A stretch of DNA of 64,000 nucleotides from Candidatus Avichristensenella intestinipullorum (GTDB lineage Bacteria; Bacillota; Clostridia; Christensenellales; Aristaeellaceae): NCBI GenBank assembly GCA_018713305.1, contig DVFI01000099.1:1-64000 (forward strand), in the 5' to 3' direction. The notes under the pieces were generated by a model. It saw only the letters and a program-made list of their open reading frames with translations, was not told the DNA's origin and ran no database searches. The position numbers were made by a program, and so were the translations under genes. Of this stretch, positions 29,500-39,108 are shown one piece after another (within the stretch, counting starts at the first letter, position 1; every line of letters begins with the position of its first letter).

Positions 29500-29612
29500 A
29501 AAAGCGGTCCGGGACGATGAAAGCGCGGAAGGGCTTTGGCCCTCTCGCGCTCTCCTATGGGTTTTTTGACAGCGTAAGAGCGCGGTGGGCAGACCGCGCT
29601 CTCATCTATTTT
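29500..29612 (+). repeat. Copy C (divergent) of the 3'-UTR element: GAAGGGCtttgGCCCTC, linker CCTATGGGTTTTTTGACAGCG, hairpin AGAGCGCGGT-N6-ACCGCGCTCT
   Basis: Alignment by eye to copies A and B; downstream of the EamA gene. Confidence 0.55.
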
Positions 29613-30104
29613 CACACACTTTTGTGTTCAGGGAATGAAGATGGCAGGTGTTCTGCTTTGCGGTGGGCAAAGCATTGCTTCTATATAAACGAAGGGGGTG
29701 TGTTACCAGTGCGCTATGGCCCGCGCCGGGCGTTGTACTTGCATTGTACATCCCTCCTTTCGCTTCAGAACTGCAAAGCGGCTACTGCAAATGTTCCTCC
29801 CTCCTTTCCGTTGTGAAATCCGTGCTGCCAATCCGTTTTGCTTTCCCCTTCGGACAGCTTGAGTATACTGCGGCGCTGTGAAATCCGGGTGGCCAATTCT
29901 GTAACAATCTGTAAACAAGCCCGATGCATGGTTGCCGTTCGGCGGCGCGACGCCCGGGGAAGCGCGCATGCGCTCCGGCCGCTCCCCGCCCGTTCCCGCC
30001 AGGCGCCGCTCCCCCTTCGCCCGCGGCGGCGTTTTCCGGCCGCAGCCTTTTTCATAAAAAAACAAAGCCCCGACCTTCCGTCGAGACTCTGTCCTTGGTC
30101 TGCG

Positions 30105-30632
30105 TTACTGGATGCTGTTCAGCACGCCGTCAAATTCCTCCGTCAACGGCGCGAGAGCGTCCGCGCCGCTGATTTTCTCCGCCATCTGGTTGATTTGCGC
30201 GGCTATCGCGGGGTCTGCGGTCACGGCGACGCGCTCCACGACGGGCACGGCGGACTGGATGCATGACGCCACCATATCGCGGATGCGGTCGGTGAGCGCG
30301 CCCTGGTACTGCGCGTCAAAGGTAACGCCCGCCACGCAGGTGTCGCCCAGAATCGCCGTCACGCAGGAATCAATCTCGCTGATTTTCGCGGCAGCCTCAT
30401 TGGCCTTGCGGGAAAGCTCGGCGCTCTGCGGGCCGGTCATTGTGGCGGTCATCGCGGCATCGTCCGTGGGCGCCGCGCCAATCTCATCCAGTGCCTGCGA
30501 AGCGGGCGTCTGCGTGGGCGACATGTACGCGGACGGGGACTCGGACGGAGCGACGGAGCCGGGGTTGGCGGAGCACGCGGTCATTGCGGCCGCCATCACC
30601 AGGCATACGAGCAACATGGACATCTTTTTCAT
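30105..30632 (-). CDS. YhcN/YlaJ-type sporulation lipoprotein
   Basis: Lipobox MTAC; NEAAAKISEIDSCVTAILGDTCVAGVTFDAQYQG. Confidence 0.8.
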   Translation of the reverse strand: MKKMSMLLVCLVMAAAMTACSANPGSVAPSESPSAYMSPTQTPASQALDEIGAAPTDDAAMTATMTGPQSAELSRKANEAAAKISEIDSCVTAILGDTCVAGVTFDAQYQGALTDRIRDMVASCIQSAVPVVERVAVTADPAIAAQINQMAEKISGADALAPLTEEFDGVLNSIQ

Positions 30633-30718
30633 GGTCTTTTCGCCTCCTTGCGCGGCTATTGTGCGCAGTCGGGCGAAAAAATATCAATGCGCGAACGACG
30701 GCTTCGCAGCGCCGCGCG

Positions 30719-32368
30719 TCACTGGGGTTTTAAATAGAAGGAACATCCGCCGATAAACTCGCGCAGGATGGCCGTCGGCGCCAATTCACCCTCCACGTCG
30801 GCCGCCTGGAAATAATTCAAAAACTTGACCAGACGCCGCGCGGCGGTAAAATGCGGGCTTCTTTCGTCGATAGCGGTCAAAAACGGATACGCATATTTTT
30901 TCAGCACCGACAACTCATAGGCCAGCGCTGAGTTGAACATCGTGTCCGCCTCTTCCTGGTAGGGGAAAATATACTTTTCCTCGCCCCGCCGCACGGACGG
31001 CCACATGCCCAGCGTCTCCTCAAACGGCGCGTGGCGGAACTGATAGTCGCGCACCAGACGGCGCAGCAGGCGCACGTCCGTCGTGCGAATGCGGTTGTGA
31101 TCGTCCAGGTTCAGGGTGGTCAGCGCGCTGACATAGATGCGGTAGGTATATTCGCGCGGAATGGCCTCGGTCATCTTGGGGTTCAGGCCGTGAATGCCCT
31201 CAATGAGCACCGGCTGATCCTTCTCCAGGTGCAGCGGCACCCCCTGCGGCCTGCGCGTGTTGGTCTCAAAGCTGAAGCGCGGAATTTCCACCGTCTCCCC
31301 GCGCAGCAGCGCCGTCAGCTGCGCGGAAAACAGCGGGACGTCCAGCGACTCCAGACATTCCAAATCCGGCGCGCCGTCCTCGTCCACGGGCACCTCGTCC
31401 AGGTTCTTATAGTAGTTGTCCAAAGAGAGCATCACGGGGCGCAGCCCGTTGACGCGCAACTGCACGGCCAGCCGGTTGGTGAACGTCGTCTTCCCCGAGG
31501 AGGAAGGCCCGGCGATAAACACAGCCCGCGCGCCGCGCCGGACGATGGCGTCGGCAATGGCGGCAATGGATTTTTCCTGCAATGCGTCGTTGACGCGCAC
31601 AAATTCGCGCAGCCTGCCCTCGCGAATCATGTCGTTCAGGTCGGCGGCGTTCTGGCAGCCGAGGATGTCGTACCATTGCGCGGTCTGGGCGAAAGCCTGC
31701 ATCATCTTCGGCCTTTCCACCAACGGCGCGACCCGGTCCGGCGCGCCGGGCGAAGGCATCTGGAGCACCATGCCCGGCGCGTGCGAAAGCAGCGCGAACG
31801 TGCGGACATGGCCCGTGGAGGGCAGCATATCGCCATAGAAGTACTCATACATGCCGTCGCAGGCGTACAAATCAAAAAAGGCGTAGGGCCGGTAGGACAG
31901 CAGGCGCACCTTGTCATCCTGTCCCTCCCGGCGGAAATGCTCGATGGCCCTCTGCCGGGTCCAGCGCTCGCGGACAAAGGGCAGGTCGCGCGCGCACAAT
32001 GCCCGCATGCGCGCCTCAATGGCCGCCACGGTCTGTTCGGTCAGCTCGGTGTCCATGCGGATATACAGCCCATACCCCACGCTGTGCTCAATGCGTACCC
32101 GCACGCCGGGCAGCACATCCCGGCAGGCCAGCAGGAACACAAATCGCAGCGAGCGCTCGTATACGCGCCGCCCCTCTTCGTGGGTATAATCAATCAGCGT
32201 CAGCGTGCAATCTTCCTCGGGCGCCCAGTTCAGCGGGCGGATGCGCCCATGAACGCTGGCGGCTACGGGCCGCGGCGTGCGTCCCGGATACGCGGCGTCG
32301 AACATTTCGCCCGCCTGCGTTCCTTCGGGAAACGCGCGGGACACGCCGTCTATGGTAATACGCGGCAT
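30719..32368 (-). CDS. Nucleoside kinase (TGS/ThrRS-like N-terminus fused to uridine-kinase domain)
   Basis: IAGPSSSGKTTFTNRLAVQLR P-loop; LDNYYKN; TGS-like N-terminus. Confidence 0.9.
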   Translation of the reverse strand: MPRITIDGVSRAFPEGTQAGEMFDAAYPGRTPRPVAASVHGRIRPLNWAPEEDCTLTLIDYTHEEGRRVYERSLRFVFLLACRDVLPGVRVRIEHSVGYGLYIRMDTELTEQTVAAIEARMRALCARDLPFVRERWTRQRAIEHFRREGQDDKVRLLSYRPYAFFDLYACDGMYEYFYGDMLPSTGHVRTFALLSHAPGMVLQMPSPGAPDRVAPLVERPKMMQAFAQTAQWYDILGCQNAADLNDMIREGRLREFVRVNDALQEKSIAAIADAIVRRGARAVFIAGPSSSGKTTFTNRLAVQLRVNGLRPVMLSLDNYYKNLDEVPVDEDGAPDLECLESLDVPLFSAQLTALLRGETVEIPRFSFETNTRRPQGVPLHLEKDQPVLIEGIHGLNPKMTEAIPREYTYRIYVSALTTLNLDDHNRIRTTDVRLLRRLVRDYQFRHAPFEETLGMWPSVRRGEEKYIFPYQEEADTMFNSALAYELSVLKKYAYPFLTAIDERSPHFTAARRLVKFLNYFQAADVEGELAPTAILREFIGGCSFYLKPQ

Positions 32369-32480
32369 ACACATTCCTCCCTCAAAACGGCTGAACGTAA
32401 TCTATTCGCGAAAAGGGAAGAAAATCCTTCCGCAGCCCGAAACCTCTGCGGCGCAAAACAAGGCGGCCGCCGCGACGCGC

Positions 32481-33389
32481 CTATCGCCGCTTCCGGGCGA
32501 GCTTTCCCCAGAGCGCCTCCAGCCACTGCGCCGGAAGCTGCGCCAGCAGAATCGCCGCAAACATCAGCACCACGCCGGCAAACTCCCTTCCGCTGAAGGA
32601 TTCGCCCAGCAGCAGCCAGCCGCACAGGGCCCCAAACACGGATTCCAGGCTCAAAATCAACGAAGCCACGGCCGGGTCCGTGTTTTTCTGCCCCAGAATC
32701 TGCAGGGTATAGGCCACGCCGCAGGACATGGCGCCCGCGTACAGCAGCGGCTGCCAGCAATTCAGGATATCCTGCCACTGCGGGCTTTCAAACAGCAGCG
32801 CGCACAGAACGCCCAGAACGCCCGCCACAAAAAACTGAATGCAGGACATCATCACGCCGTCCGCACGGGGGGAAAAATAATCTATCACCAGGATATGCGC
32901 GGCGAACAGGAACGAGCAGACCATCACCAGCGCATCGCCCGCCGAAATGCTCAGCGCCTCGGTGATGCACAGCAGGTACAGGCCCAGCGCGCCCAGCGCG
33001 ACGGCCACCCATATCTGCGGCGCAGGCCGCTTGCGAAACAAAAGCCCCGCCAACGGCACCAGGACAATATACAGCGCCGTGATAAAGCTCGCCTTTCCCA
33101 CGGTAGTCTGTGCAATGCCGAACTGCTGGAAAGAGCTGGCGGCAAAAAGGATAACGCCGCAGCACAATCCGCCCCGCCACGTCTGCCGCAGCACCTGCGG
33201 CGAACGGCCGCCGGACGGCCGCCAGAGAAGCAGCACGGGCAAAAGCACCACGCCGCCAATCAGGCTTCGCACGCCGTTGAAGGTAAAGGGGCGGAGGTAG
33301 TCCATCCCGGTGCTTTGCGCGACAAACGCAGAACCCCAGATGAACGCGGTCAACAGCAGCATCAAGTTGCCAACCCATTTTCTGTTCAT
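32481..33389 (-). CDS. DMT superfamily (EamA) transporter
   Basis: TAFIWGSAFVAQSTGMDYLRPFTFNGVRSLIGG; FGALCGWLLLGESFSGREFAG. Confidence 0.92.
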   Translation of the reverse strand: MNRKWVGNLMLLLTAFIWGSAFVAQSTGMDYLRPFTFNGVRSLIGGVVLLPVLLLWRPSGGRSPQVLRQTWRGGLCCGVILFAASSFQQFGIAQTTVGKASFITALYIVLVPLAGLLFRKRPAPQIWVAVALGALGLYLLCITEALSISAGDALVMVCSFLFAAHILVIDYFSPRADGVMMSCIQFFVAGVLGVLCALLFESPQWQDILNCWQPLLYAGAMSCGVAYTLQILGQKNTDPAVASLILSLESVFGALCGWLLLGESFSGREFAGVVLMFAAILLAQLPAQWLEALWGKLARKRR

Positions 33390-33449
33390 ACTCTATCACC
33401 AGGAACATTCAACCATGGCGCGGCATGGCTTGTCAAGCCAATCCGGCAA

Positions 33450-33515
33450 AAACCGCCCCCGGGCGCAAAACGCCCGCCCGGAGACCGTTCGCTCCGGAGC
33501 GGGCTTGCCCGGGGG
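33450..33515 (-). terminator. Terminator-like nested GC hairpin downstream of 33532..34818
   Basis: Minus strand CCCCCGGGCAAG...GCGCCCGGGGGCGGTTTTT. Confidence 0.45.
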
Positions 33516-33531
33516 AGACAGGCCGCAGGGT

Positions 33532-34818
33532 TCAGCCGTTGCCCCAGACGGCCGAAAGGGTGCAGTTGTACAGCTCGATAAATTCTCCGCCCGACAGGTC
33601 CACCAGAACCGGATCATCCCAGACGTACAGGGGGGTGGCCGTGTCCTCCCAGGCGGTTTCTCCGGCATATCCGGCGTCTTCCAGGAAGCTGGTAATGCGG
33701 TAATACCCCTCCTCTGCGTCCGGGGCCAGGGTAATGGTATAGTAGCACTCGTCGTTGTCCACAATCTGCACGCCATACAGCAGCCGCCGCACGCCGCTCA
33801 GCGTCCACTGCGACTCGCCCTCCGGCGTCACAGGCTCTGCCTGCAGGGGGGCCATTTGGCCGCCGCTGAGCGTGACGTGGGCGTGTTCCGGCAGATACAC
33901 GGCATAGTCCGCGCCCGCAGGCAGCGCGAACGTGCGCTCGAACGTCTCCGCCCGGATGTCCAGCGTCGCCTCCGCATCGCCGGACGCGACGGTATACAGG
34001 CCCGCCGCGAGCGTCTCGCCCACGACATAGGCGCCCGCGCCCACAGGCTGCGCTTCCGGCAGGAGCATGTCCCGCAGCAGGAACGTCGCCTCAATCGTCT
34101 CTTCCGGCACAAAGCCGCTGTACACCTCCAGGTGAATGGGCCGCACCTGCCGCCATGCGCCCTCGTCGGACAGCAGTTCCACCTGCCGGCCGCCCTCGTA
34201 GACGACCTGCGCGCCGGGCGCGGGCTGGTCGTACACCGCCTCTTCGCCCTCCTTCAGGGCGGCATAGCCCAGCGCGGGCAGGCCCATCAGCGCGTTTTGC
34301 AGGATGTCTCCGGTCTCCTCCGCCGCGTCGGCCCGTACATACCCGAACATGTCATGCGCCAGGCGCACATGCAGCCAGCCGTCCGGCGTCTCGCCCATCA
34401 CGCCCACCCGCATCCCGGCCAGGCAGTCCTGCAGAGGCGCTCCGTCCGGCCTATCGTAAAGCTTCGTATCTTCCAACAAGCGCGCGACGGGCATTTCCGA
34501 GCGGATATAGGCCACCGTCGCGGAATTGTTCGTCATATCCATCTGCGAAATCAGCATATACCCTTCGCGGTTGTCGGTTTGCCAGCCGCCGATGGACACG
34601 TTGGCCCAGTCCCCCGCGGTGCCCAGGATGTCCAGCGACGTGCCGGTATAGTATTCGCCCAGGATGTCCGCCTGGCTGTGCGGCTCGGCGTACAGCGCCG
34701 CGCGCTCGCCCTCCGGAACGGAGACGACCGGTACTTCCAGCACGGCGAAAGCCGGCACTGCATACAGCGTCAGCGCCAGCGCGAGCGCCAGAGCCCCCAG
34801 TTTCGTTTTGTTTCGCAT
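33532..34818 (-). CDS. Secreted SH3-like repeat protein (paralog 1)
   Basis: Signal peptide MRNKTKLGALALALALTLYAVPAFA; SH3-type modules; C-terminus LYNCTLSAVWGNG. Confidence 0.7.
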   Translation of the reverse strand: MRNKTKLGALALALALTLYAVPAFAVLEVPVVSVPEGERAALYAEPHSQADILGEYYTGTSLDILGTAGDWANVSIGGWQTDNREGYMLISQMDMTNNSATVAYIRSEMPVARLLEDTKLYDRPDGAPLQDCLAGMRVGVMGETPDGWLHVRLAHDMFGYVRADAAEETGDILQNALMGLPALGYAALKEGEEAVYDQPAPGAQVVYEGGRQVELLSDEGAWRQVRPIHLEVYSGFVPEETIEATFLLRDMLLPEAQPVGAGAYVVGETLAAGLYTVASGDAEATLDIRAETFERTFALPAGADYAVYLPEHAHVTLSGGQMAPLQAEPVTPEGESQWTLSGVRRLLYGVQIVDNDECYYTITLAPDAEEGYYRITSFLEDAGYAGETAWEDTATPLYVWDDPVLVDLSGGEFIELYNCTLSAVWGNG

Positions 34819-34874
34819 CGTTTCCTGCCTCCTTTTCTTTTTTGTTCCGATTACGCTTTCCCGTCTCTTTCCGG

Positions 34875-36182
34875 TCAGCCGTTTCCCAGCACCGCCTCTA
34901 TCCGCAGGTTCTGAAACTCCAGCAGATAGCCCGGCAGCAGGTTGGACAGCGTATGCGTCTGGCCCGGCTGCAGGTACACCGCCTCCGGCTCCTGCGCCAC
35001 GCCCGCGTCCGCGTCCAGGGTGGTCAGGCGATAGTATCCTCCCTGCGCGCCTTCCCGCAGCGTCAGGTTCAGCGTCCGGGTCTGTTCGCCCTGCGTCTGC
35101 CAGCCGCACAGGAACCGACCGCTGCCTTCATACGCCCACCCGCTCTCTTGGCTAATCATGCTTTGGGCCGTCAGCGGCGCCAGCACGCCCGCCCCTTCGA
35201 CGCGCACGCTCGCCCCTTCCGGCAGGTACAGCGCCAGCAGCGCCTCGCCCTGCGCTGCGTAAGCGCGCGAAAACGCGCCCTCCGCGCCTTCCACGCGGAT
35301 TCCCCCCTGCTCGCCCGCGGGCACCGTCAACCCGTACAGGCCCGGAGGCAGCGCGTCGCCCGCCGTATACGTCCCCTCGCCCAGGCTTACCGCATCCGTG
35401 ACGGTCATCTCTTCCAGCCAGTATATCCGCGCTCCCTGGGCGGGGATAAAGCCCTGGCATGCGCCGCTGTACACGCGCGCCTGCAGCCAGCCGTCGGCCA
35501 GCGCCAGCACTTCCACGGGCACGCCCGCATCAATGGGCCTCACCTGCTCGGCGTCCGTGCGCGGCGCGGCGTACAGCGCGGCGCTTTCCCCTTCTGCCAG
35601 CGCCAGCGTCGCGTACCCCTGCTCGGGAATGCCTTCCTCCTTCTTGTGCCAGAGCGAACTGAAAATCCCCGTTTTCTCCAGGCAGTCGTCCGCCATCAGT
35701 CCCGACTGCCCGGCGACGGTCACATGCACATACCCGTTTTCCAGCACGCCCATCGCCTCGGCCAGCGTGCCGGCCGGATAGGTTTCCACCGGCTGCCCGC
35801 CGGGGCCGTCCAGCAGCTCCGCCGCCTCCGTCAGGCGCAGCACCGGCACGTTGGGCACGCCGTCAAAGCTGTTATCGGCCATGTCCAGCGTCCTTGTCGG
35901 CATCCATCCGCACATTCCCTCGCCCAGGTCCACCTGCGCCCAATCGCCCTGCAAATCCTCTATCGTCACTTCCACGGCGCTGAAATAGACGCCCAGGACG
36001 TCTCCGTCCTCCGACGGCGCGGCGTACAGCGTCACCTGTCCCCCGTCCTGCGAACTGGTAAAGGCCAGCATGGGCAGACCGAAGGCCATCGCGGCGCCCG
36101 GCATCCATGCCGCCAGGACCAATGCCGCCAGCAGAACAGCGCCCGCTCGTGTATGTTTCATCCTATCCATCTCCTCAACCAT
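34875..36182 (-). CDS. Secreted SH3-like repeat protein (paralog 2)
   Basis: Same architecture as 33532..34818; C-terminus FQNLRIEAVLGNG. Confidence 0.7.
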   Translation of the reverse strand: MVEEMDRMKHTRAGAVLLAALVLAAWMPGAAMAFGLPMLAFTSSQDGGQVTLYAAPSEDGDVLGVYFSAVEVTIEDLQGDWAQVDLGEGMCGWMPTRTLDMADNSFDGVPNVPVLRLTEAAELLDGPGGQPVETYPAGTLAEAMGVLENGYVHVTVAGQSGLMADDCLEKTGIFSSLWHKKEEGIPEQGYATLALAEGESAALYAAPRTDAEQVRPIDAGVPVEVLALADGWLQARVYSGACQGFIPAQGARIYWLEEMTVTDAVSLGEGTYTAGDALPPGLYGLTVPAGEQGGIRVEGAEGAFSRAYAAQGEALLALYLPEGASVRVEGAGVLAPLTAQSMISQESGWAYEGSGRFLCGWQTQGEQTRTLNLTLREGAQGGYYRLTTLDADAGVAQEPEAVYLQPGQTHTLSNLLPGYLLEFQNLRIEAVLGNG

Positions 36183-36360
36183 GTATGCTATATTCCTAAA
36201 GACGGAAAACCCTGGAGATTAGTTCCATCTCCCCTCCAACATCCGGCTTTTTATCCGACGGCCCGCGTTCGGCTTCCGTGCGCGCGGCACGCTCCCGCAT
36301 CGCGGAAAACGCACGGCAAGATGAACAAAAAAGGAAAAAATTAAAATATTTCAAAATATA

Positions 36361-36389
36361 TTGACAAAAAATGAAACGCGCCCTATACT
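36361..36389 (+). promoter_or_regulatory. Near-consensus sigma-A promoter TTGACA-N17-TATACT with AT-rich upstream region
   Basis: Exact -35, 5/6 -10, 17-bp spacer, then AAAGGAGATGAAGAAATG. Confidence 0.85.
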
Positions 36390-36410
36390 GTCAGCAAAGG
36401 AGATGAAGAA

Positions 36411-37355
36411 ATGCATTATGCTGCCCGGTTGAACAGCTTTATATCCCCCGCCTCGCACGGCGTGCTGGAGGCCCTCGCGCGCATCGGCGCGATCGAAGGG
36501 GTCACGCACGTGGATTTGAACTATCCGGAACACTTTGAAACGGTGAGCGTGCCACAGATGCGGAAAGCGCTGGAGAAACACGGGCTGAAAATGAATGCGT
36601 TGAACATGCGGTTTAAGCGCCCGTTTTTGCGCGGCGCGTACGCCAATCCCTCGGCCGAAATCCGCCGGGAGGCGGAGGCGCTGACGGAAAAAGCCGCGCA
36701 GGTCTGCAGGGACATGGGCGGGGATTTGATTATCATATGGCTTGCCTATGACGGATACGATTACGCCATGCAAATGGATTATCCGCAAGCCTGGAATCAG
36801 CTCGTGCAGACGCTCTGCACCCTCTGCCGGGACCGCCGGCTGCGGTTTGCCATTGAATACAAGCCCTATGAAGAGCGGGGCTTTTCCCTGCTGGACAGCT
36901 ACGGCACCACCTCCTGCCTCATCCGGGAAACCGGCGCGCAGAACCTGGGGATGGTGCTGGATTTCTGCCACATGCTGATGAAAAAGGAAAACCCGGCCTT
37001 TGCCGCGTCGCTGCTATTGTCGCAGGGCAAGCTGTACGGCGTGCATCTCAACGACGGCGAAGGCCACTGCGACAACGGCTTTATGGTGGGCATGTGCCAC
37101 CCCTGGAAGACGCTGGAGCTGCTGTACTATCTGAAAAAGCACGCATATGAGGGCGTGGTATATTTCGATACTTTTCCCGTGCGGGAGAGCGCCGAGGACG
37201 AACTGGCGGCGAATATCGCGATGTTTGAACAGCTCTGGGCGCTGTTGGACGCCTCCGCCATGCAGGCCATTGCGCAGGCGTCGGCCAACCAGGACGGCAT
37301 GGCCGTACAGCGGATTTTCAGAGACTTCCTGGCCAACGGAGCGTGGCGAAGATGA
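36411..37355 (+). CDS. Sugar phosphate isomerase/epimerase (xylose isomerase-like TIM barrel)
   Basis: FAIEYKPYEERGFSLLDSYGTT, MVLDFCHMLMKKENP, GVHLNDGEGHCDNGFMVG. Confidence 0.85.
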   Translation: MHYAARLNSFISPASHGVLEALARIGAIEGVTHVDLNYPEHFETVSVPQMRKALEKHGLKMNALNMRFKRPFLRGAYANPSAEIRREAEALTEKAAQVCRDMGGDLIIIWLAYDGYDYAMQMDYPQAWNQLVQTLCTLCRDRRLRFAIEYKPYEERGFSLLDSYGTTSCLIRETGAQNLGMVLDFCHMLMKKENPAFAASLLLSQGKLYGVHLNDGEGHCDNGFMVGMCHPWKTLELLYYLKKHAYEGVVYFDTFPVRESAEDELAANIAMFEQLWALLDASAMQAIAQASANQDGMAVQRIFRDFLANGAWRR

Positions 37356-38266
37356 CAGAGGCGAAGCGGGTGGTCGTGGTAGGCAGCCTGAACTATGACA
37401 TTCTCCTGGGCCAGACGCGCCTGCCTTCGCGCGGCGAAACGCTGCACTGCCGGCAGGCGGCGACCGCGAGCGGCGGCAAGGGCGCCAACCAGGCCGTGCA
37501 GGCCGCCAAGCTCGGCGCCACCGTCTACCTGGTCGGCGCGGTAGGGCAGGACGCCCTGGGCGACGCGCTTCTGGCCTCCTGCCGGAGCTACGGCGTGCAT
37601 ACGGACTTTGTCCGGCGTTCCGAAGGCGCAAGCGGTCTGGGCGTCGTTCAATGCCTGCCCGACGGCTCCGTCTACGCGACCGTTGCCGAAGGGGCCAACG
37701 GGTCCGTCACGCCGGACCGGGTGCGGGAAGCGGAAACGTGCCTCGCGCAGGCCGACGCCATCCTCCTGCAATTTGAAATTCCCATGGAGACCAACGCCTT
37801 TGTCATGGCGTACGCCCGGCAAAAGGGGATTCCGGTGCTGCTGAATCCCTCGCCGGCCAAGGCGGAAGGACGCCCGCTGCTGGCCGCGGCCTCCTGCCTG
37901 ATTCTCAACGAACAGGAGGCCTCGTTCTTCTGCGGAGAGGCCCTCTGCGACGCGGCCTCCGTGGCAAAACACCGCCGGGCATTGCAGGCGCTCAACGCAA
38001 GGCGTATGATTGTAACGCTGGGAGCGCAGGGAAGCGTGCTGGTCGAGCCCGACGGAGTATGCCATATCCGGCCGACCGGTCTTGCCCGCGTGGTGGAAAC
38101 CACGGGCGCCGGCGACAGCTACGCGGGCGCTTACGCGGTTCGGCGGTTGATGGGAGACGAGCCGGCGGCGGCCTGCCGGTACGCCTGCCGCGCGGCGGAG
38201 TACACCATAGGACAAGCGGGCGCGCAGAACGCCATGCCAACCCGGCAAAACATGGAAGGGGCGTAA
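37352..38266 (+). CDS. Ribokinase/PfkB family sugar kinase
   Basis: VVGSLNYDILL, GGKGANQAVQAAKLGA, VVETTGAGDSYAGAY. Confidence 0.93.
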   Translation: MTEAKRVVVVGSLNYDILLGQTRLPSRGETLHCRQAATASGGKGANQAVQAAKLGATVYLVGAVGQDALGDALLASCRSYGVHTDFVRRSEGASGLGVVQCLPDGSVYATVAEGANGSVTPDRVREAETCLAQADAILLQFEIPMETNAFVMAYARQKGIPVLLNPSPAKAEGRPLLAAASCLILNEQEASFFCGEALCDAASVAKHRRALQALNARRMIVTLGAQGSVLVEPDGVCHIRPTGLARVVETTGAGDSYAGAYAVRRLMGDEPAAACRYACRAAEYTIGQAGAQNAMPTRQNMEGA

Positions 38267-38269
38267 AGC

Positions 38270-38998
38270 ATGATACCGTACATCAGAAGGCAAAAGATTC
38301 TGGACTACATGGACGGCAAGGACGTGGTCTATCTCAAGGACATCGCGGCGTTTCTTTCCCGCTCCGTCTCCACCGTCCGGCGCGATTTGGTCGGCCTGGA
38401 AAAGGAGGGCCTGGTCAAGCTGCTCAACGGAGGAGCCGCCACGCTGCAAAGCCGCAGCTACGACCTGCCCGTGGAAAAAAAGCGGCAGACCAACATCGAG
38501 GCCAAGGAAATCATCGCCCGCAAGGCGGCGGAGCTGGTGGAAAACGGGGACGTGATTTATATCGACTCCGGAACGACCACGGTGATGATGATGAAATACC
38601 TCAAGAACAAGAAGCTGACCATCGTCACCTCCAGCCTCACGTTCCCGCGCGAGCATCTGACGCCGGATATCAAGCTGATTTATCTGGGCGGCGAGCTGCT
38701 GGCCGACCTGGAATCCCTGGTCGGTTCCATTACAGAAAAGCAGCTGCTGTCCATGTACTTTGACAAGGCGTTTGTCGGCGCAAACGGCTACGGCGAGCAG
38801 GGCGTGTTCACCTATGACCTGCGCGAGGCGCGCAAAAAGGAAATCGTCAAGGAACAGTCGCGCATCGTATACCTGCTGGCCGATACCTCCAAGGAAAACA
38901 AACGAAGCTTCGCAAGGGCCTTCGGGCTGGATGCGTGCGTCCTCATCACGGAAAAGGACGCCGGTCAGGAAGCGGAATCTGATACGCCCCAAGGATGA
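38270..38998 (+). CDS. DeoR family transcriptional regulator
   Basis: LKDIAAFLSRSVSTVRRDLVGLEKEGLVKLLNGGA; YIDSGTTTVMM. Confidence 0.95.
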   Translation: MIPYIRRQKILDYMDGKDVVYLKDIAAFLSRSVSTVRRDLVGLEKEGLVKLLNGGAATLQSRSYDLPVEKKRQTNIEAKEIIARKAAELVENGDVIYIDSGTTTVMMMKYLKNKKLTIVTSSLTFPREHLTPDIKLIYLGGELLADLESLVGSITEKQLLSMYFDKAFVGANGYGEQGVFTYDLREARKKEIVKEQSRIVYLLADTSKENKRSFARAFGLDACVLITEKDAGQEAESDTPQG

Positions 38999-39108
38999 GC
39001 GCTCCCTGGGGGCTATGAGATTCACGATAGACGCCATGCAAGGAGGAGGGATCAAAAACACCCGTCTGACGACGTTACGCCCCGAGTAGTGTATAAGGAG
39101 GTTTTGGA

